The notes beneath the pieces are model-generated. The model was not told the DNA's origin, made no database searches, and saw only the letters and a list, made by a program, of their open reading frames with translations. Both the position numbers and the translations under genes were made by a program. This document shows, in pieces, positions 9,598 through 18,275 of a stretch of 64,000 nt of DNA. Each line of letters begins with the position of its first letter. The stretch's first letter is position 1. The DNA is from Paraclostridium bifermentans (GTDB lineage: Bacteria; Bacillota; Clostridia; Peptostreptococcales; Peptostreptococcaceae): the NCBI RefSeq assembly GCF_019916025.1, contig NZ_CP079737.1, positions 2,728,001-2,792,000 on the forward strand, in the 5' to 3' direction.

Positions 9598-9660
9598 TTT
9601 TTGTTTTTTGTATACTTTAAAAGTTCAATATTACATATATACCCTATTTTGTATACTTAA
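9598..9660. promoter_or_regulatory. Repeated GTATAC motifs upstream of nifJ
   Basis: TTTTGTATACTTTAA (9606-9620) and TTTTGTATACTTAA (9647-9660) are near-identical direct repeats 41 bases apart, each centred on the palindrome GTATAC. Two minus-strand CAAAAA words (9598-9603 and 9605-9610) abut the first. This could be an operator for nifJ; a similar AGTATACT lies before the HxlR gene at 10614. I could not place a convincing -35/-10 pair in 9462-9688. Confidence 0.4.
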
Positions 9661-9688
9661 AACATTTTTCTGCATTTTTTTATTTTTT

Positions 9689-10363
9689 TTAATATCCTTG
9701 TGTTTCAGAATCTTCACCTTTAGCAATTGCAATTGATGCACTTGCTCCTATTCTAGAGCATCCAGCCTCAATTACAGCTTTTGCATCTTTTTGATTTCTT
9801 ACTCCACCTGAAGCTTTTACCCCTATATTAGGTCCAACAACATCTCTCATAAGTTTTATATCTTCAGGAGTAGATCCTCCTGTTCCAAAACCAGTTGATG
9901 TTTTTACATAATCAGCTCCAGCTTTAACTGATAATTCACAAGCTATTTTCTTTTCTTCATCATTTAAATAGCATGTTTCTATTATTACTTTCACTAATGC
10001 TCTTTTATTAGAAGCATCTACAACAGCTTTTATATCATTTAGTACATAATCGTACTTTTTATCTTTTAATGCTGCTATGTTTATAACCATATCAACTTCA
10101 TCTGCACCTTTTTTAATAGCATCGTCTGTTTCAAAAGCTTTTACTTCTGATGTATTTGCCCCTAGAGGGAATCCTATAACAGTACATACCTTTACATTAG
10201 ATCCATCTAATTCTTTCTTTGCAAGTTCTACATTTGCTGGGTTTATACATACTGAAAAGAAATTATATTCTTTAGCTTCCTTACATAATTGTTTTACATC
10301 ATTTTCTGTGGCAAAAGCCTTTAAAATAGTATGATCAATCATTTTTGCTATATTTTTATCCAT
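9689..10363 (-). CDS. deoC: Deoxyribose-phosphate aldolase
   Basis: DeoC cleaves 2-deoxyribose-5-phosphate to glyceraldehyde-3-phosphate and acetaldehyde in deoxynucleoside catabolism. The 224-residue chain has normal length and the class I aldolase features: DEVDMVINI with the catalytic Asp near residue 90, [11 protein letters not shown] with the Schiff-base Lys near 150, and GVKASGGVR with the second Lys near 180. Start ATG is preceded by AAAAGGAGA. No other deo gene is adjacent, so the supply of substrate must come from elsewhere. No clear terminator hairpin follows, only T-rich sequence. An inverted repeat lies upstream at 10411-10431. Confidence 0.97.
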   Translation of the reverse strand: MDKNIAKMIDHTILKAFATENDVKQLCKEAKEYNFFSVCINPANVELAKKELDGSNVKVCTVIGFPLGANTSEVKAFETDDAIKKGADEVDMVINIAALKDKKYDYVLNDIKAVVDASNKRALVKVIIETCYLNDEEKKIACELSVKAGADYVKTSTGFGTGGSTPEDIKLMRDVVGPNIGVKASGGVRNQKDAKAVIEAGCSRIGASASIAIAKGEDSETQGY

Positions 10364-10410
10364 AAATATGTCTCCTTTTTATTTTTATAATGTTCTTTTA
10401 TTATAGCAAA

Positions 10411-10431
10411 TATATACATTTTTTGTATATA
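10411..10431. promoter_or_regulatory. Inverted repeat upstream of deoC
   Basis: TATATACA (10411-10418) and TGTATATA (10424-10431) form a perfect 8-base inverted repeat with a 5-base spacer, 48 bases before the deoC start. Placement suits an operator or core promoter; the binding protein is unknown. Confidence 0.35.
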
Positions 10432-10516
10432 TCACTTACTTATTATAATTTACAGAGTATCATATTTTTATTAAAAAATTTTAAGGTATCAACGAATAGA
10501 TAGCTTGCGAAATTCA

Positions 10517-10591
10517 TGATATAATAGTACCAATTAAGTTTTTTTATAACAAGTAGGTACTTTTTTGTTTTATAGTACCCAAAAGTATACT
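10517..10591 (+). promoter_or_regulatory. Extended -10 promoter and operator-like repeats of the HxlR gene
   Basis: TGATATAAT (10517-10525) is a consensus extended -10. Downstream lie AGTACC (10526-10531), the inverted repeat GGTACT (10556-10561) / AGTACC (10574-10579) with a 12-base spacer, and the palindrome AGTATACT (10584-10591). The repeats sit in the leader of the regulator gene, as expected for autoregulation. Confidence 0.5.
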
Positions 10592-10613
10592 ATTATAATT
10601 CAAGGTGGTTATT

Positions 10614-11009
10614 ATGAAAATTCAACTCGAGGTACAAGATCATTCTAAATGTCACATGAATGAAAGATGTAATAAGTATGAAATGTGTCCTATAAACTTA
10701 GTTCATAAAATCATTTCGGGAAAATGGAAAATATTAATTCTTTGGTATTTAATGCCTAATCCTCTTAGATTTAGTGATTTAAGACGCAAACTTCCTGATG
10801 TAACTCAAAAAATGTTAACACAACAGTTGAGAAGTTTAGAGTCTCATAACTTAGTCTATAGAAAAGTATATCCTGTAGTTCCTCCGAAGGTAGAATATGG
10901 ACTTACAGAATGTGGGGAGAAACTTATTCCAGTTTTAGAAAGTATGTATAGTTATGGAGTAGATTATCTTCAGGACAATAGTTTGGATAGCTTAAAATTA
11001 GATAAGTAG
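10614..11009 (+). CDS. HxlR-family winged-helix transcriptional regulator
   Basis: The HxlR/DUF24 domain covers most of the chain: INLVHKIISGKWKILILWYL, then the recognition region TQKMLTQQLRSLE and the wing KVEYGLTECG. HxlR proteins are small MarR-like regulators; several (YodB, HypR, CatR) sense electrophiles or oxidants through an N-terminal Cys. Here the N-terminus has three cysteines (about residues 13, 19 and 25), which suits thiol sensing but is not proof. I choose the ATG at 10614 rather than the in-frame GTG at 10605, because the GTG lies within the Shine-Dalgarno AAGGTGG. Possible operators lie in its leader and near nifJ. No divergent target gene is present other than deoC. Confidence 0.88.
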   Translation: MKIQLEVQDHSKCHMNERCNKYEMCPINLVHKIISGKWKILILWYLMPNPLRFSDLRRKLPDVTQKMLTQQLRSLESHNLVYRKVYPVVPPKVEYGLTECGEKLIPVLESMYSYGVDYLQDNSLDSLKLDK

Positions 11010-11108
11010 TTTTTGTGTGAATAGAGCCTTTATTGTATGTATAGGATTTGATTTAGTTTTTTATTTACATATATCTATAATTCAATCTTAAATAATTTCA
11101 TATAAACA

Positions 11109-11141
11109 AAAAAAGTATGTGAAAAATCACATACTTTTTTT
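11109..11141. terminator. Bidirectional terminator between the HxlR gene and pduL
   Basis: AAAAAGTATGTGA pairs perfectly with TCACATACTTTTT around a 4-base loop, with A- and T-tracts on both sides. It serves two convergent genes. Confidence 0.9.
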
Positions 11142-11148
11142 ATATATA

Positions 11149-11718
11149 TTACTCAGCTATTAACTCTACCATATCTCCGTTTCTAACAGCTGCTGCATTT
11201 CCTTCTTCAACGTCAACATGCATTTCTAAAGCAAAGTTAGCATTAGCTCTTACTAATACATTTTCGAAAACTATAGATCTAGGTCCGAAAGTTCTAACTT
11301 TTACTATTTGCTTGTCTTTTACTCCAAATTTAGCTGCGTCATCTAAGCTCATATGTATATGTCTTGATGCAACTATAACACCTTCTGTTAATTCTACTTC
11401 ACCTGCTGGCCCAACTAATTTAACTCCTGGAGTTCCTTCTATATCTCCAGATTCCTTTATTGGAGCTTTAACTCCTAAAGTAAATCCGTCTGCTAAAGAT
11501 ATTTCAACTTGTGTGTTAGGTCTAGCTGGTCCTAAAACTCTAACTCCTTTTATAGTTCCTTTAGGTCCTACTAAATCAACTTTCTCTTCACAAGCATATT
11601 GCCCTGGTTGGCTTAATGGCTTGAATTCTACTAATTGATGACCTGCTCCAAATAATGTCTCTATATCTGCTTGACTTAAATGAACGTGTTTATTTGATAA
11701 TGCTATTGGTAATTTCAT
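11149..11718 (-). CDS. pduL: Phosphate propanoyltransferase PduL-type phosphotransacylase
   Basis: PduL exchanges CoA and phosphate on short acyl groups (acetyl- or propanoyl-CoA to the acyl phosphate) and is unrelated to Pta. The 189-residue chain carries both halves of the PduL barrel with their metal-binding histidines: SNKHVHLS near residue 8 and ASRHIHMS near 118, plus EMHVDVEEGNA near the C-terminus. It starts directly with the catalytic domain, with no N-terminal encapsulation peptide, and no microcompartment shell genes are near, so it is probably a cytosolic enzyme that makes acetyl phosphate from the acetyl-CoA formed by PFOR. That metabolic link is inference. Monocistronic, with a terminator directly after the stop. 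Confidence 0.93.
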   Translation of the reverse strand: MKLPIALSNKHVHLSQADIETLFGAGHQLVEFKPLSQPGQYACEEKVDLVGPKGTIKGVRVLGPARPNTQVEISLADGFTLGVKAPIKESGDIEGTPGVKLVGPAGEVELTEGVIVASRHIHMSLDDAAKFGVKDKQIVKVRTFGPRSIVFENVLVRANANFALEMHVDVEEGNAAAVRNGDMVELIAE

Positions 11719-11801
11719 TTATAAAGTCCTCCTAAGTTTTTTAAAATATTGCAATACAATTATACATAATATTCCTAATAAAATCAAATTTTATTCTAAT
11801 T

Positions 11802-13064
11802 TTACTTTAATAAATTATTTATTAAATCGAAATATCCCGGAAAAGATATATCTATGCAAGCTGTATTATCTAAGTTTAATTTACCTTCTGAGATCAGTGA
11901 AGCTACTGAAAATGCCATAGCTATCCTATGATCATTAAAAGTTTTTATATCTGCTCCTTTTAATTTTGTTTTACCTTTTATTACCATGCCATCTTCTAGT
12001 TCTTCTATTTCTGCTCCCATGTTTTTTAAATTATCAACAACAGCTTTTATTCTATTACTTTCTTTTACTTTAAGTTCTTTTGCATCTTTTATTACTGTTG
12101 TTCCATTAGCTTGAGTTGCTAAAATTGCAATTACAGGTATTTCATCTATTAATCTAGGTATTAAATTTGAATCTATAGTTGTGGCTGTTAAGTTATCACT
12201 GTATCTTACAATTAAATCTCCTACAACTTCTCCGCTTTCAACTCTTTTATCTATAATTTCAAAATTTCCATTCATAGCTTCTAATACATCTATTATGCCT
12301 GTTCTAGTTTCATTTAATCCAACATTTTTTATAAGAACTTCTGAACCTTCAACTATACTAGCAGCTGCAATTATAAACGCCGCTGATGAAATATCTCCTG
12401 CTACATTTATATTTCCTACTGAAAAAAGCTCCTTTACAGGTTGTACATCTATTTTTAAGTCAGTAGATTTTATATCAGCTCCAAATGACTTTAACATTAT
12501 CTCTGTATGATTTCTACTTTTTAATTTTTCAATTATAGTACTACTACTATCTGCATATAAAGATGCTAATATTATAGATGATTTTACTTGAGCAGATGCA
12601 ACTGGCATTTTATAATTAATTCCATTTAAATTTCCACCATATATAGTTAGAGGAGTAAAATTTGCATCATCATTTCCTTTTATACTACATCCCATTAATC
12701 TTAGCGGGTCAGTTACTCTTTTCATAGGCCTTTTACCAATAGATTCATCCCCTATTACAGTGGACTCAAATTCATTTCCAGCAAGTATGCCCATCATAAG
12801 CCTTATCGTCGTCCCTGAGTTTCCAACATTTAAAATTTCATTAGGCTTTTTTAGCCCTCTCAATCCAACACCCTTTACGATAACTTCCTTATCATTTATA
12901 TCTATATTTACACCCATTTTTCTAAAACAATCAATGGTACTTAAACAATCCTGACCCATTAAAAAATTTTTTATTCTTGTAGTCCCTTTCGCTATAGATG
13001 AAAACATTATAGCTCTATGAGATATAGATTTATCTCCAATTAACTCTACAGTTCCTTTAAGCAT
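11802..13064 (-). CDS. aroA: 3-phosphoshikimate 1-carboxyvinyltransferase (EPSP synthase)
   Basis: AroA joins shikimate-3-phosphate and phosphoenolpyruvate, the sixth step of the chorismate pathway. The 420-residue chain has GDKSISHRA near residue 10, LNVGNSGTTIRLMMG near 80-94, KESNRIKA and a C-terminal FNDHRIAMAFSVA, all substrate-binding motifs of this family. The usual Pro-Gly before DKS is Ile-Gly here, a minor change. The start overlaps the end of aroB by 8 bases, so translation is probably coupled. It is the last gene of an aroC-aroB-aroA operon. I see no clear terminator in the 83 bases after it. Confidence 0.96.
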   Translation of the reverse strand: MLKGTVELIGDKSISHRAIMFSSIAKGTTRIKNFLMGQDCLSTIDCFRKMGVNIDINDKEVIVKGVGLRGLKKPNEILNVGNSGTTIRLMMGILAGNEFESTVIGDESIGKRPMKRVTDPLRLMGCSIKGNDDANFTPLTIYGGNLNGINYKMPVASAQVKSSIILASLYADSSSTIIEKLKSRNHTEIMLKSFGADIKSTDLKIDVQPVKELFSVGNINVAGDISSAAFIIAAASIVEGSEVLIKNVGLNETRTGIIDVLEAMNGNFEIIDKRVESGEVVGDLIVRYSDNLTATTIDSNLIPRLIDEIPVIAILATQANGTTVIKDAKELKVKESNRIKAVVDNLKNMGAEIEELEDGMVIKGKTKLKGADIKTFNDHRIAMAFSVASLISEGKLNLDNTACIDISFPGYFDLINNLLK

Positions 13065-14085
13065 CAGTGCACCTCTTTATTACTTCTAATATTTCACTTT
13101 CTTTTATATTATCAAAAACTTCTACTTTTCCTCTTCCAACTGGTATAACTAGATTTATACTTCCAAAACTGTTTTTCTTATCACTTTTCATCAAGTCTAG
13201 TATTTCTTCTGGATTATGGTATTTAATAGAAATAGGTATATTTAATAATTTAGATACGTATAAAAATTGTTGGTAGTATTCAACGTCTATAAATCCTTTA
13301 TCTAAGGCTAAATTAAATGCCATGTTTGTACCTATGTTAACCGCAAACCCATGGCTTAATCCACAAAGTTTTTCAATTCCATGACCAAATGTATGACCTA
13401 AATTCAAAATTTTTCTTAACCCATTTTCTTTTTCATCTTTACTTACTACTTCATATTTTATAGACGTACATTTACTTATAATGTAAGACAATACGTCTTG
13501 ATTTTTTAGTAATATACCATCACTATTATCAATTATGTAATTTAAAAATTCATAATCATATATAAATGAGTATTTAAGGGCTTCTGCCATCCCGCTTAAA
13601 AACTCACTTTCATTTAAAGTTTTTAGTGCATTTACATTTATATATGTAAATTTAGGTTGATAAAATGCTCCTATTATATTTTTTATATTACCTATATTTA
13701 TACCTGTTTTTCCTCCAACCGATGAATCAACTTGAGCTAATAATGTTGTAGGCACTTGAATTAAATCAATTCCTCTCATATACGTAGCTGCAATAAATCC
13801 AGCTAAATCGCCTACAACTCCTCCACCTAATGCAATTATAGCTGATTTTCTAGTTATCCCAACAGTTATGCAAAATTCCATTATATTTTCATAAACAGCC
13901 AAAGTTTTAGATTGCTCTCCCCTTTTAACTATAAACACTTCTATAAACTCATGATTTAATACCTTTACAAATTCATCAAACTGATATCTATTTACATTTT
14001 CATCAGTTATTATAAGTAACTTATCGTATCTACAGTTTAATTCAAATTCATTATAATCATATTCAATTTTTATAGATTTTTCCAT
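13057..14085 (-). CDS. aroB: 3-dehydroquinate synthase
   Basis: AroB converts DAHP to 3-dehydroquinate using NAD and a divalent metal. The 342-residue protein shows the NAD-binding glycine-rich motif ALGGGVVGDLAGF near residue 95, PTTLLAQVDSSVGGKTGIN near 120, and the metal ligands in EALKYSF and LNLGHTFGHGIE. It overlaps aroC by 16 bases upstream and aroA by 8 bases downstream. No aroE, aroK, aroQ or pheA is present in the window, so the rest of the shikimate pathway must be encoded elsewhere. Confidence 0.96.
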   Translation of the reverse strand: MEKSIKIEYDYNEFELNCRYDKLLIITDENVNRYQFDEFVKVLNHEFIEVFIVKRGEQSKTLAVYENIMEFCITVGITRKSAIIALGGGVVGDLAGFIAATYMRGIDLIQVPTTLLAQVDSSVGGKTGINIGNIKNIIGAFYQPKFTYINVNALKTLNESEFLSGMAEALKYSFIYDYEFLNYIIDNSDGILLKNQDVLSYIISKCTSIKYEVVSKDEKENGLRKILNLGHTFGHGIEKLCGLSHGFAVNIGTNMAFNLALDKGFIDVEYYQQFLYVSKLLNIPISIKYHNPEEILDLMKSDKKNSFGSINLVIPVGRGKVEVFDNIKESEILEVIKRCTDA

Positions 14086-15242
14086 CCTCTATCACCTAGC
14101 CTATTCATATACGAATTATAGTTATTCATTACATCTCCTATATTATCTTTTCCAAATTTATCTAGCATAAATTGTAAAATTACAAACGCAACTACATTTT
14201 CGCATACAACACTGCATGCTGGAACTGCGCAAGTGTCTGATCTTTCAACAGTAGCTTGGAAACTTTCTAATGTTTTCATATTTATAGAGTTTAGAGGCTT
14301 ATATAGTGTAGGTATTGGTTTCATTGCACACCTTACTACAATTTCATCACCTGTAGTCATTCCACCCTCTATTCCGCCTAATCTATTACTTTCTCTGTAT
14401 ATACCTTTTTCATCGTTATAGAAAATTTCATCCATAACGTTTGATCCTCTATTGTTTGCAACGTCAAATCCTATTCCTATTTCTACCCCTTTTATAGCTT
14501 GAATACTCATTACATTCATAGCTATGTGAGCATCTATTTTTTTATCATAATGGACATACGATCCTAATCCAGGAGGTACGTTTTTTACCCTTATCTCAAT
14601 TATTCCTCCTAATGTATCCTTTTCAGATTTAGCCATATCAATTTCTGATATCATTAATTCTTCTATATCTTTATCAATACATCTAACTTCACTTATATCC
14701 ACATTGTCTTTTATAAAATCAAAGCTATATATTTTATCAACCTTTGTGTTTCCAATTTGAACTACATGTGATGCAAATTCTATGCCAAATGTTTTTAAAA
14801 CCTGTTTACAAATTGCCCCTACTGCAACTCTACTAGCAGTTTCTCTCGCACTCGATCTCTCCAAAACATTTCTAGCATCATCAAAATTGTACTTTAAAGA
14901 TCCGATTAAATCTGCATGACCTGGTCTTACTTGTTCAACTTTTCTAGTTTCTCTATCAATATCTTCAACTGGATTCATATATTTAATCCAATTTTCATAA
15001 TCTTTATTTTTTATTTGTATAGCTATCGGTCCTCCGATAGTAGTTTTTCCTCTAACCCCACTAAGTATATCTACAGTATCACTTTCAATTTTCATACGCC
15101 CACCTCTTCCATATCCAGATTGGCGCTTTTTCATCTCTAGGTTTATTTCATCTATATTTAAGCTAACATTAGCTGGAATTCCGTCTATTATTGATGTCAA
15201 ACATTTACCATGCGACTCTCCACTTGTTATATATCTAAGCAT
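14070..15242 (-). CDS. aroC: Chorismate synthase
   Basis: AroC turns EPSP into chorismate, needing reduced FMN. The 390-residue chain has all three family signatures: the N-terminal GESHGKCLTSIIDGIPA, the basic central motif VRPGHADLIGSLKY, and RSSARETASRVAVGAI near 130-145; the C-terminal RSDTCAVPA motif is also intact. The ATG follows AAAGGAG. It is first in the aroCBA operon. A Rho-independent terminator of the preceding flavodoxin-like gene ends only about 30 bases upstream, which leaves no space for a separate promoter between them, so either readthrough or a promoter inside the upstream gene must supply transcription. The upstream flavoprotein might assist FMN reduction, but this is speculation. 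Confidence 0.97.
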   Translation of the reverse strand: MLRYITSGESHGKCLTSIIDGIPANVSLNIDEINLEMKKRQSGYGRGGRMKIESDTVDILSGVRGKTTIGGPIAIQIKNKDYENWIKYMNPVEDIDRETRKVEQVRPGHADLIGSLKYNFDDARNVLERSSARETASRVAVGAICKQVLKTFGIEFASHVVQIGNTKVDKIYSFDFIKDNVDISEVRCIDKDIEELMISEIDMAKSEKDTLGGIIEIRVKNVPPGLGSYVHYDKKIDAHIAMNVMSIQAIKGVEIGIGFDVANNRGSNVMDEIFYNDEKGIYRESNRLGGIEGGMTTGDEIVVRCAMKPIPTLYKPLNSINMKTLESFQATVERSDTCAVPACSVVCENVVAFVILQFMLDKFGKDNIGDVMNNYNSYMNRLGDRGWKNL

Positions 15243-15271
15243 AAATTTCTCCTTTCATTGTGATAGGCGTA

Positions 15272-15301
15272 AAAAAAGCTTGTATTTAACCAAGCTTTTT
15301 T
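15272..15301 (-). terminator. Terminator/possible attenuator before aroC
   Basis: AAAAAGCTTG (near 15273-15282) pairs with CAAGCTTTTT (15291-15300) around an 8-base loop, followed on the minus strand by a U7 tract. The stop codon of the upstream CDS lies inside the loop, and aroC starts about 30 bases further on. Confidence 0.8.
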
Positions 15302-15876
15302 ATATCTTTCACATAATTTTCAATTTTCTCTTCTAAATTTTGTTTTTCAATTTCATTTTCTATAAAAGCTACTTTATCACTGCTATTTATATAATGATTA
15401 TAAGATAGCTTAGTATTTATACTTTTAAAGAAAAAATCCATGACTATCTGTCCACCTTTAAATTGAGATGGATATGGATCACTACCTCCGACGGCAATAT
15501 ACATCCCAATTCTTTTCTTACTTCTATCAATAGATGACTTTTTTAATATATATTTACTTGCATATATTGCTTGTGTTCTATCAACCAAAGTTTTAACCTT
15601 TGCAGATATGCAATCAAAGTGAACAGGACTGACTACTATAGTACCTTTAGCTTTATCAAACATGTCATACATAGGAGTCATATCATCCTTAAATTTGCAA
15701 AACCCTGTTCTTTCGCAAAATCCACAAGCCGTACAATATTCTATATTCATATCGTATATATAAAAAACTTTATAGGTTATTTCATTTTCATCCAAATTTT
15801 CAATTATTGATTTTACTACAGCTGAACAATTTTTATTTTTTCTTGGGCTTCCATTTATTATTAGAACCTCACTCAT
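15286..15876 (-). CDS. Flavodoxin-fold NAD(P)H-dependent FMN reductase family protein
   Basis: About 196 residues with the flavodoxin-like fold: IINGSPRKNKNCSAVVKSI is the FMN phosphate loop, CTACGFCERTGFCKFKDDM is a cysteine cluster common in the iron-sulfur flavoprotein-like subgroup, and VVSPVHFDCISAKVKTLVDR is the isoalloxazine-contact region. It probably transfers electrons in a flavin-dependent reaction; the substrate is unknown. I chose the ATG at 15874-15876, which has AAGGAG 6 bases upstream, over in-frame codons further upstream that fall inside the preceding gene. It follows the PP2C gene by 10 bases, so the two may be co-transcribed. A terminator overlaps its stop codon. Confidence 0.85.
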   Translation of the reverse strand: MSEVLIINGSPRKNKNCSAVVKSIIENLDENEITYKVFYIYDMNIEYCTACGFCERTGFCKFKDDMTPMYDMFDKAKGTIVVSPVHFDCISAKVKTLVDRTQAIYASKYILKKSSIDRSKKRIGMYIAVGGSDPYPSQFKGGQIVMDFFFKSINTKLSYNHYINSSDKVAFIENEIEKQNLEEKIENYVKDIKKLG

Positions 15877-15886
15877 ATTAATCTCC

Positions 15887-17656
15887 TTATCTCTCCTTAA
15901 GAGTAACAATTAATATATCATCTTCAAAATTGCTTTTTCTTGAAAACTCCCATAACTTAGATTTCAATCTAGTTTCCATATCATCTTGCTCCGAAAAACT
16001 AGTTTCTTCTAAAAATGTTTTTAACCTTTCAACTCCAAACTCTTCTTTGTTGTGGTCTTTTATTTCTAATACCCCGTCTGTATATAAAGAAACAGTTTTA
16101 TATTTAGATATATCAATTTCTTTATCTGAATATTCTACTTCTTCTAATATTCCTATCGGTATCCCCTTGCTGCACTTTAAAAATGAAGCCTTATGATTTT
16201 TATCCACTCCAATTGGATAGTAATGCCCTGCATTTGATACAATCATTTTATTTTCATTACTTTTTATTACACCAATTATACAAGTTGTAAAAACTCCCAT
16301 TTTATCAAATTCATCAAATAAGAATTGATTTATATTTTCCATTATTTCGCTAGGTGTATCATATTGTTTTGCTAATACTTTAAATGCTCCCTTTATCATA
16401 GCAACCATATAGTTTGATACAATACCATGTCCCATTACATCAGCTAATATAGTTACAACAGTACCATCCTCTTTTTTTATAGTGTGATAGAAATCTCCAC
16501 CTACTACTTTTGCTGGTTTATGGAAATATCGCAATTCTCTGTTATTATCTAATACTTTATTTCCTTTATTCATTATAAGTTTTTGTTGTTGATTTAAAAC
16601 TTTAAGTTCATTTTCTAAAACTTGATGCTTTACCTCACTTTTACTGTACTCATACAACTGCATGGCAACAGCAACTTGCTTAGCAAGTATACTAAGTATA
16701 TTTAAATCGTCTTTAGTGTAGTTTTTAGCGTTAGTACAAGCTATATATCCTACTATATCATTTTTATTTATTAACTTATGATATATATAAGTCTGAATTT
16801 CTTGTAAGTCCACATCCCCATGTATTTCATTTGAGTACGAACCTACAGTTTGGCTATCAATTATTTTATCTAATGTATAATAAACATCTGGTTTAATTTT
16901 ATCTAAGGTAAAAAAGCTTGATAGCTCTTTTTTCTTTCCATTTATATTTGCTCCATGTATTACTATAACAGCTTCTCTACTTTTTGTTATATTACAAGCT
17001 TGTTTACTTAGATGATCTAAGAAACTCTTTATATCTTTGTTTAAATATAGTTTCTTTGTTGCATCATTTATAGAAGATATAGCTCCTCTTAATTTATGTA
17101 TAAGATTTTGTATATCATTATTTTTACTTGTTATCTCTATAGATAAACTTATTAAAGATGCTACTGACGAAATAAAGTCCATATCATCATCTGTAATTTT
17201 ATCATCTTCAGTTAAAAAGCATGTCATAAATCCAGTTACTTTGTCATGAACTATAAGTGGAAATACGATTCTTCCTATATATCCTTCATTTGTAGCTAAA
17301 TCCCTCTCATCAAGAGCTCTTTCATCTAAAAATACATTTTTAACATAAACTACTTTTTGCTCTTTTACAGCCTCATGAATATACTTAGGATACTGATTAA
17401 AATCTATTTTAACTCCTATTGGCTTCTCTATAGGAAACACCTTAGATATATAGTTTAGAGTTTGTGAACACACTAAATAAGCATGTTCATAATTATTTTT
17501 ATAAAATAAATTTACACATGCTTTTGCTGGATGAACTACATCTAACATTTTTTCAACTATTTTATCTTTTATTTCAAAGAAATTATCTGACTCCGTTACT
17601 AAGGTTGATATTTCTACTACACGCTTAAGTCTGTCATTTTCATTGTAGTAATTCAT
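15887..17656 (-). CDS. GAF-domain PP2C/SpoIIE-type serine phosphatase
   Basis: The 589-residue protein appears to have two GAF-like sensory regions (about residues 15-175 and 200-330), a coiled segment (340-375), and a C-terminal SpoIIE/RsbU-type PPM phosphatase domain. The metal-binding aspartates are visible in VVGGDFYH, ILADVMGHGIVSNYM, SLYTDGVLE and EDDILIVTL. Such proteins dephosphorylate anti-sigma-antagonist (STAS) proteins and so activate an alternative sigma factor. No sigma factor, anti-sigma kinase or clear STAS partner is adjacent. There is no transmembrane segment, so it is cytosolic. The ATG is preceded by GGGGAGAG at a slightly long spacing. Confidence 0.88.
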   Translation of the reverse strand: MNYYNENDRLKRVVEISTLVTESDNFFEIKDKIVEKMLDVVHPAKACVNLFYKNNYEHAYLVCSQTLNYISKVFPIEKPIGVKIDFNQYPKYIHEAVKEQKVVYVKNVFLDERALDERDLATNEGYIGRIVFPLIVHDKVTGFMTCFLTEDDKITDDDMDFISSVASLISLSIEITSKNNDIQNLIHKLRGAISSINDATKKLYLNKDIKSFLDHLSKQACNITKSREAVIVIHGANINGKKKELSSFFTLDKIKPDVYYTLDKIIDSQTVGSYSNEIHGDVDLQEIQTYIYHKLINKNDIVGYIACTNAKNYTKDDLNILSILAKQVAVAMQLYEYSKSEVKHQVLENELKVLNQQQKLIMNKGNKVLDNNRELRYFHKPAKVVGGDFYHTIKKEDGTVVTILADVMGHGIVSNYMVAMIKGAFKVLAKQYDTPSEIMENINQFLFDEFDKMGVFTTCIIGVIKSNENKMIVSNAGHYYPIGVDKNHKASFLKCSKGIPIGILEEVEYSDKEIDISKYKTVSLYTDGVLEIKDHNKEEFGVERLKTFLEETSFSEQDDMETRLKSKLWEFSRKSNFEDDILIVTLKER

Positions 17657-17688
17657 ATAGGTGTTTTCTCTCCCCTCTTTATAAAAGT

Positions 17689-18177
17689 CTATTTATTAAT
17701 ATTACTATATATATCTTTTATAGTAAACATAAAAACTATTATAAAGCACCCTATGATTATGTAGTTAAAGTTCGAAAATATACCTATAAACAATAAACAT
17801 ACTAATGCATTTATTTTTTGCTTAATTTTATCTGTAACTACACTTTGACTACTAGATTCTAAATTTATTTTTATATTTTCCATTCCATCTTTAACCTGAT
17901 CTGTTATTTGATTTGTAATATGAAGTTTACTAATTCCATATAAAATTAGTATCAATGTACTACCTACTCCAAATAATATATTAATACTTAATGATATTAC
18001 TATTATAGTTAACCCTATTATTAATTTGAATGCTATTAAAAAAAAGCTATCTACCTTCATAGCTATATTACTTATATCTTTAAATTCATCTCTAATATCA
18101 TATTCTTTACTTGGCATACTTTTCATTTTTGATTTAACTATTTCAGAATAAAAAAGCTTAATAATACCATTTATCAT
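17689..18177 (-). CDS. Small membrane protein of unknown function
   Basis: A 162-residue protein I do not recognise. The N-terminal 40 residues are charged (KSKMKSMPSKEYDIRDEFKD); then come hydrophobic stretches at about 47-85 (probably two helices), a polar amphipathic linker, and two more at about 120-155. AAAGGAGG precedes the ATG. It lies 32 bases upstream of the PP2C phosphatase gene on the same strand, so the two could share a transcript and the membrane protein could be part of the same signalling unit; this is only positional inference. The gene at 18276 is divergent from it. Confidence 0.6.
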   Translation of the reverse strand: MINGIIKLFYSEIVKSKMKSMPSKEYDIRDEFKDISNIAMKVDSFFLIAFKLIIGLTIIVISLSINILFGVGSTLILILYGISKLHITNQITDQVKDGMENIKINLESSSQSVVTDKIKQKINALVCLLFIGIFSNFNYIIIGCFIIVFMFTIKDIYSNINK

Positions 18178-18275
18178 AAATTCATCCTCCTTTATATATA
18201 TTTGTAATATTTACAATTATATTATTTCCTATACTTGTTAATACTGTTAATATAACGTAATTAAGGAGTGATTTA

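Noticed and set aside
9481-9660. Possible riboswitch before nifJ
   Set aside because: No conserved riboswitch core or terminator was found, only short repeats.
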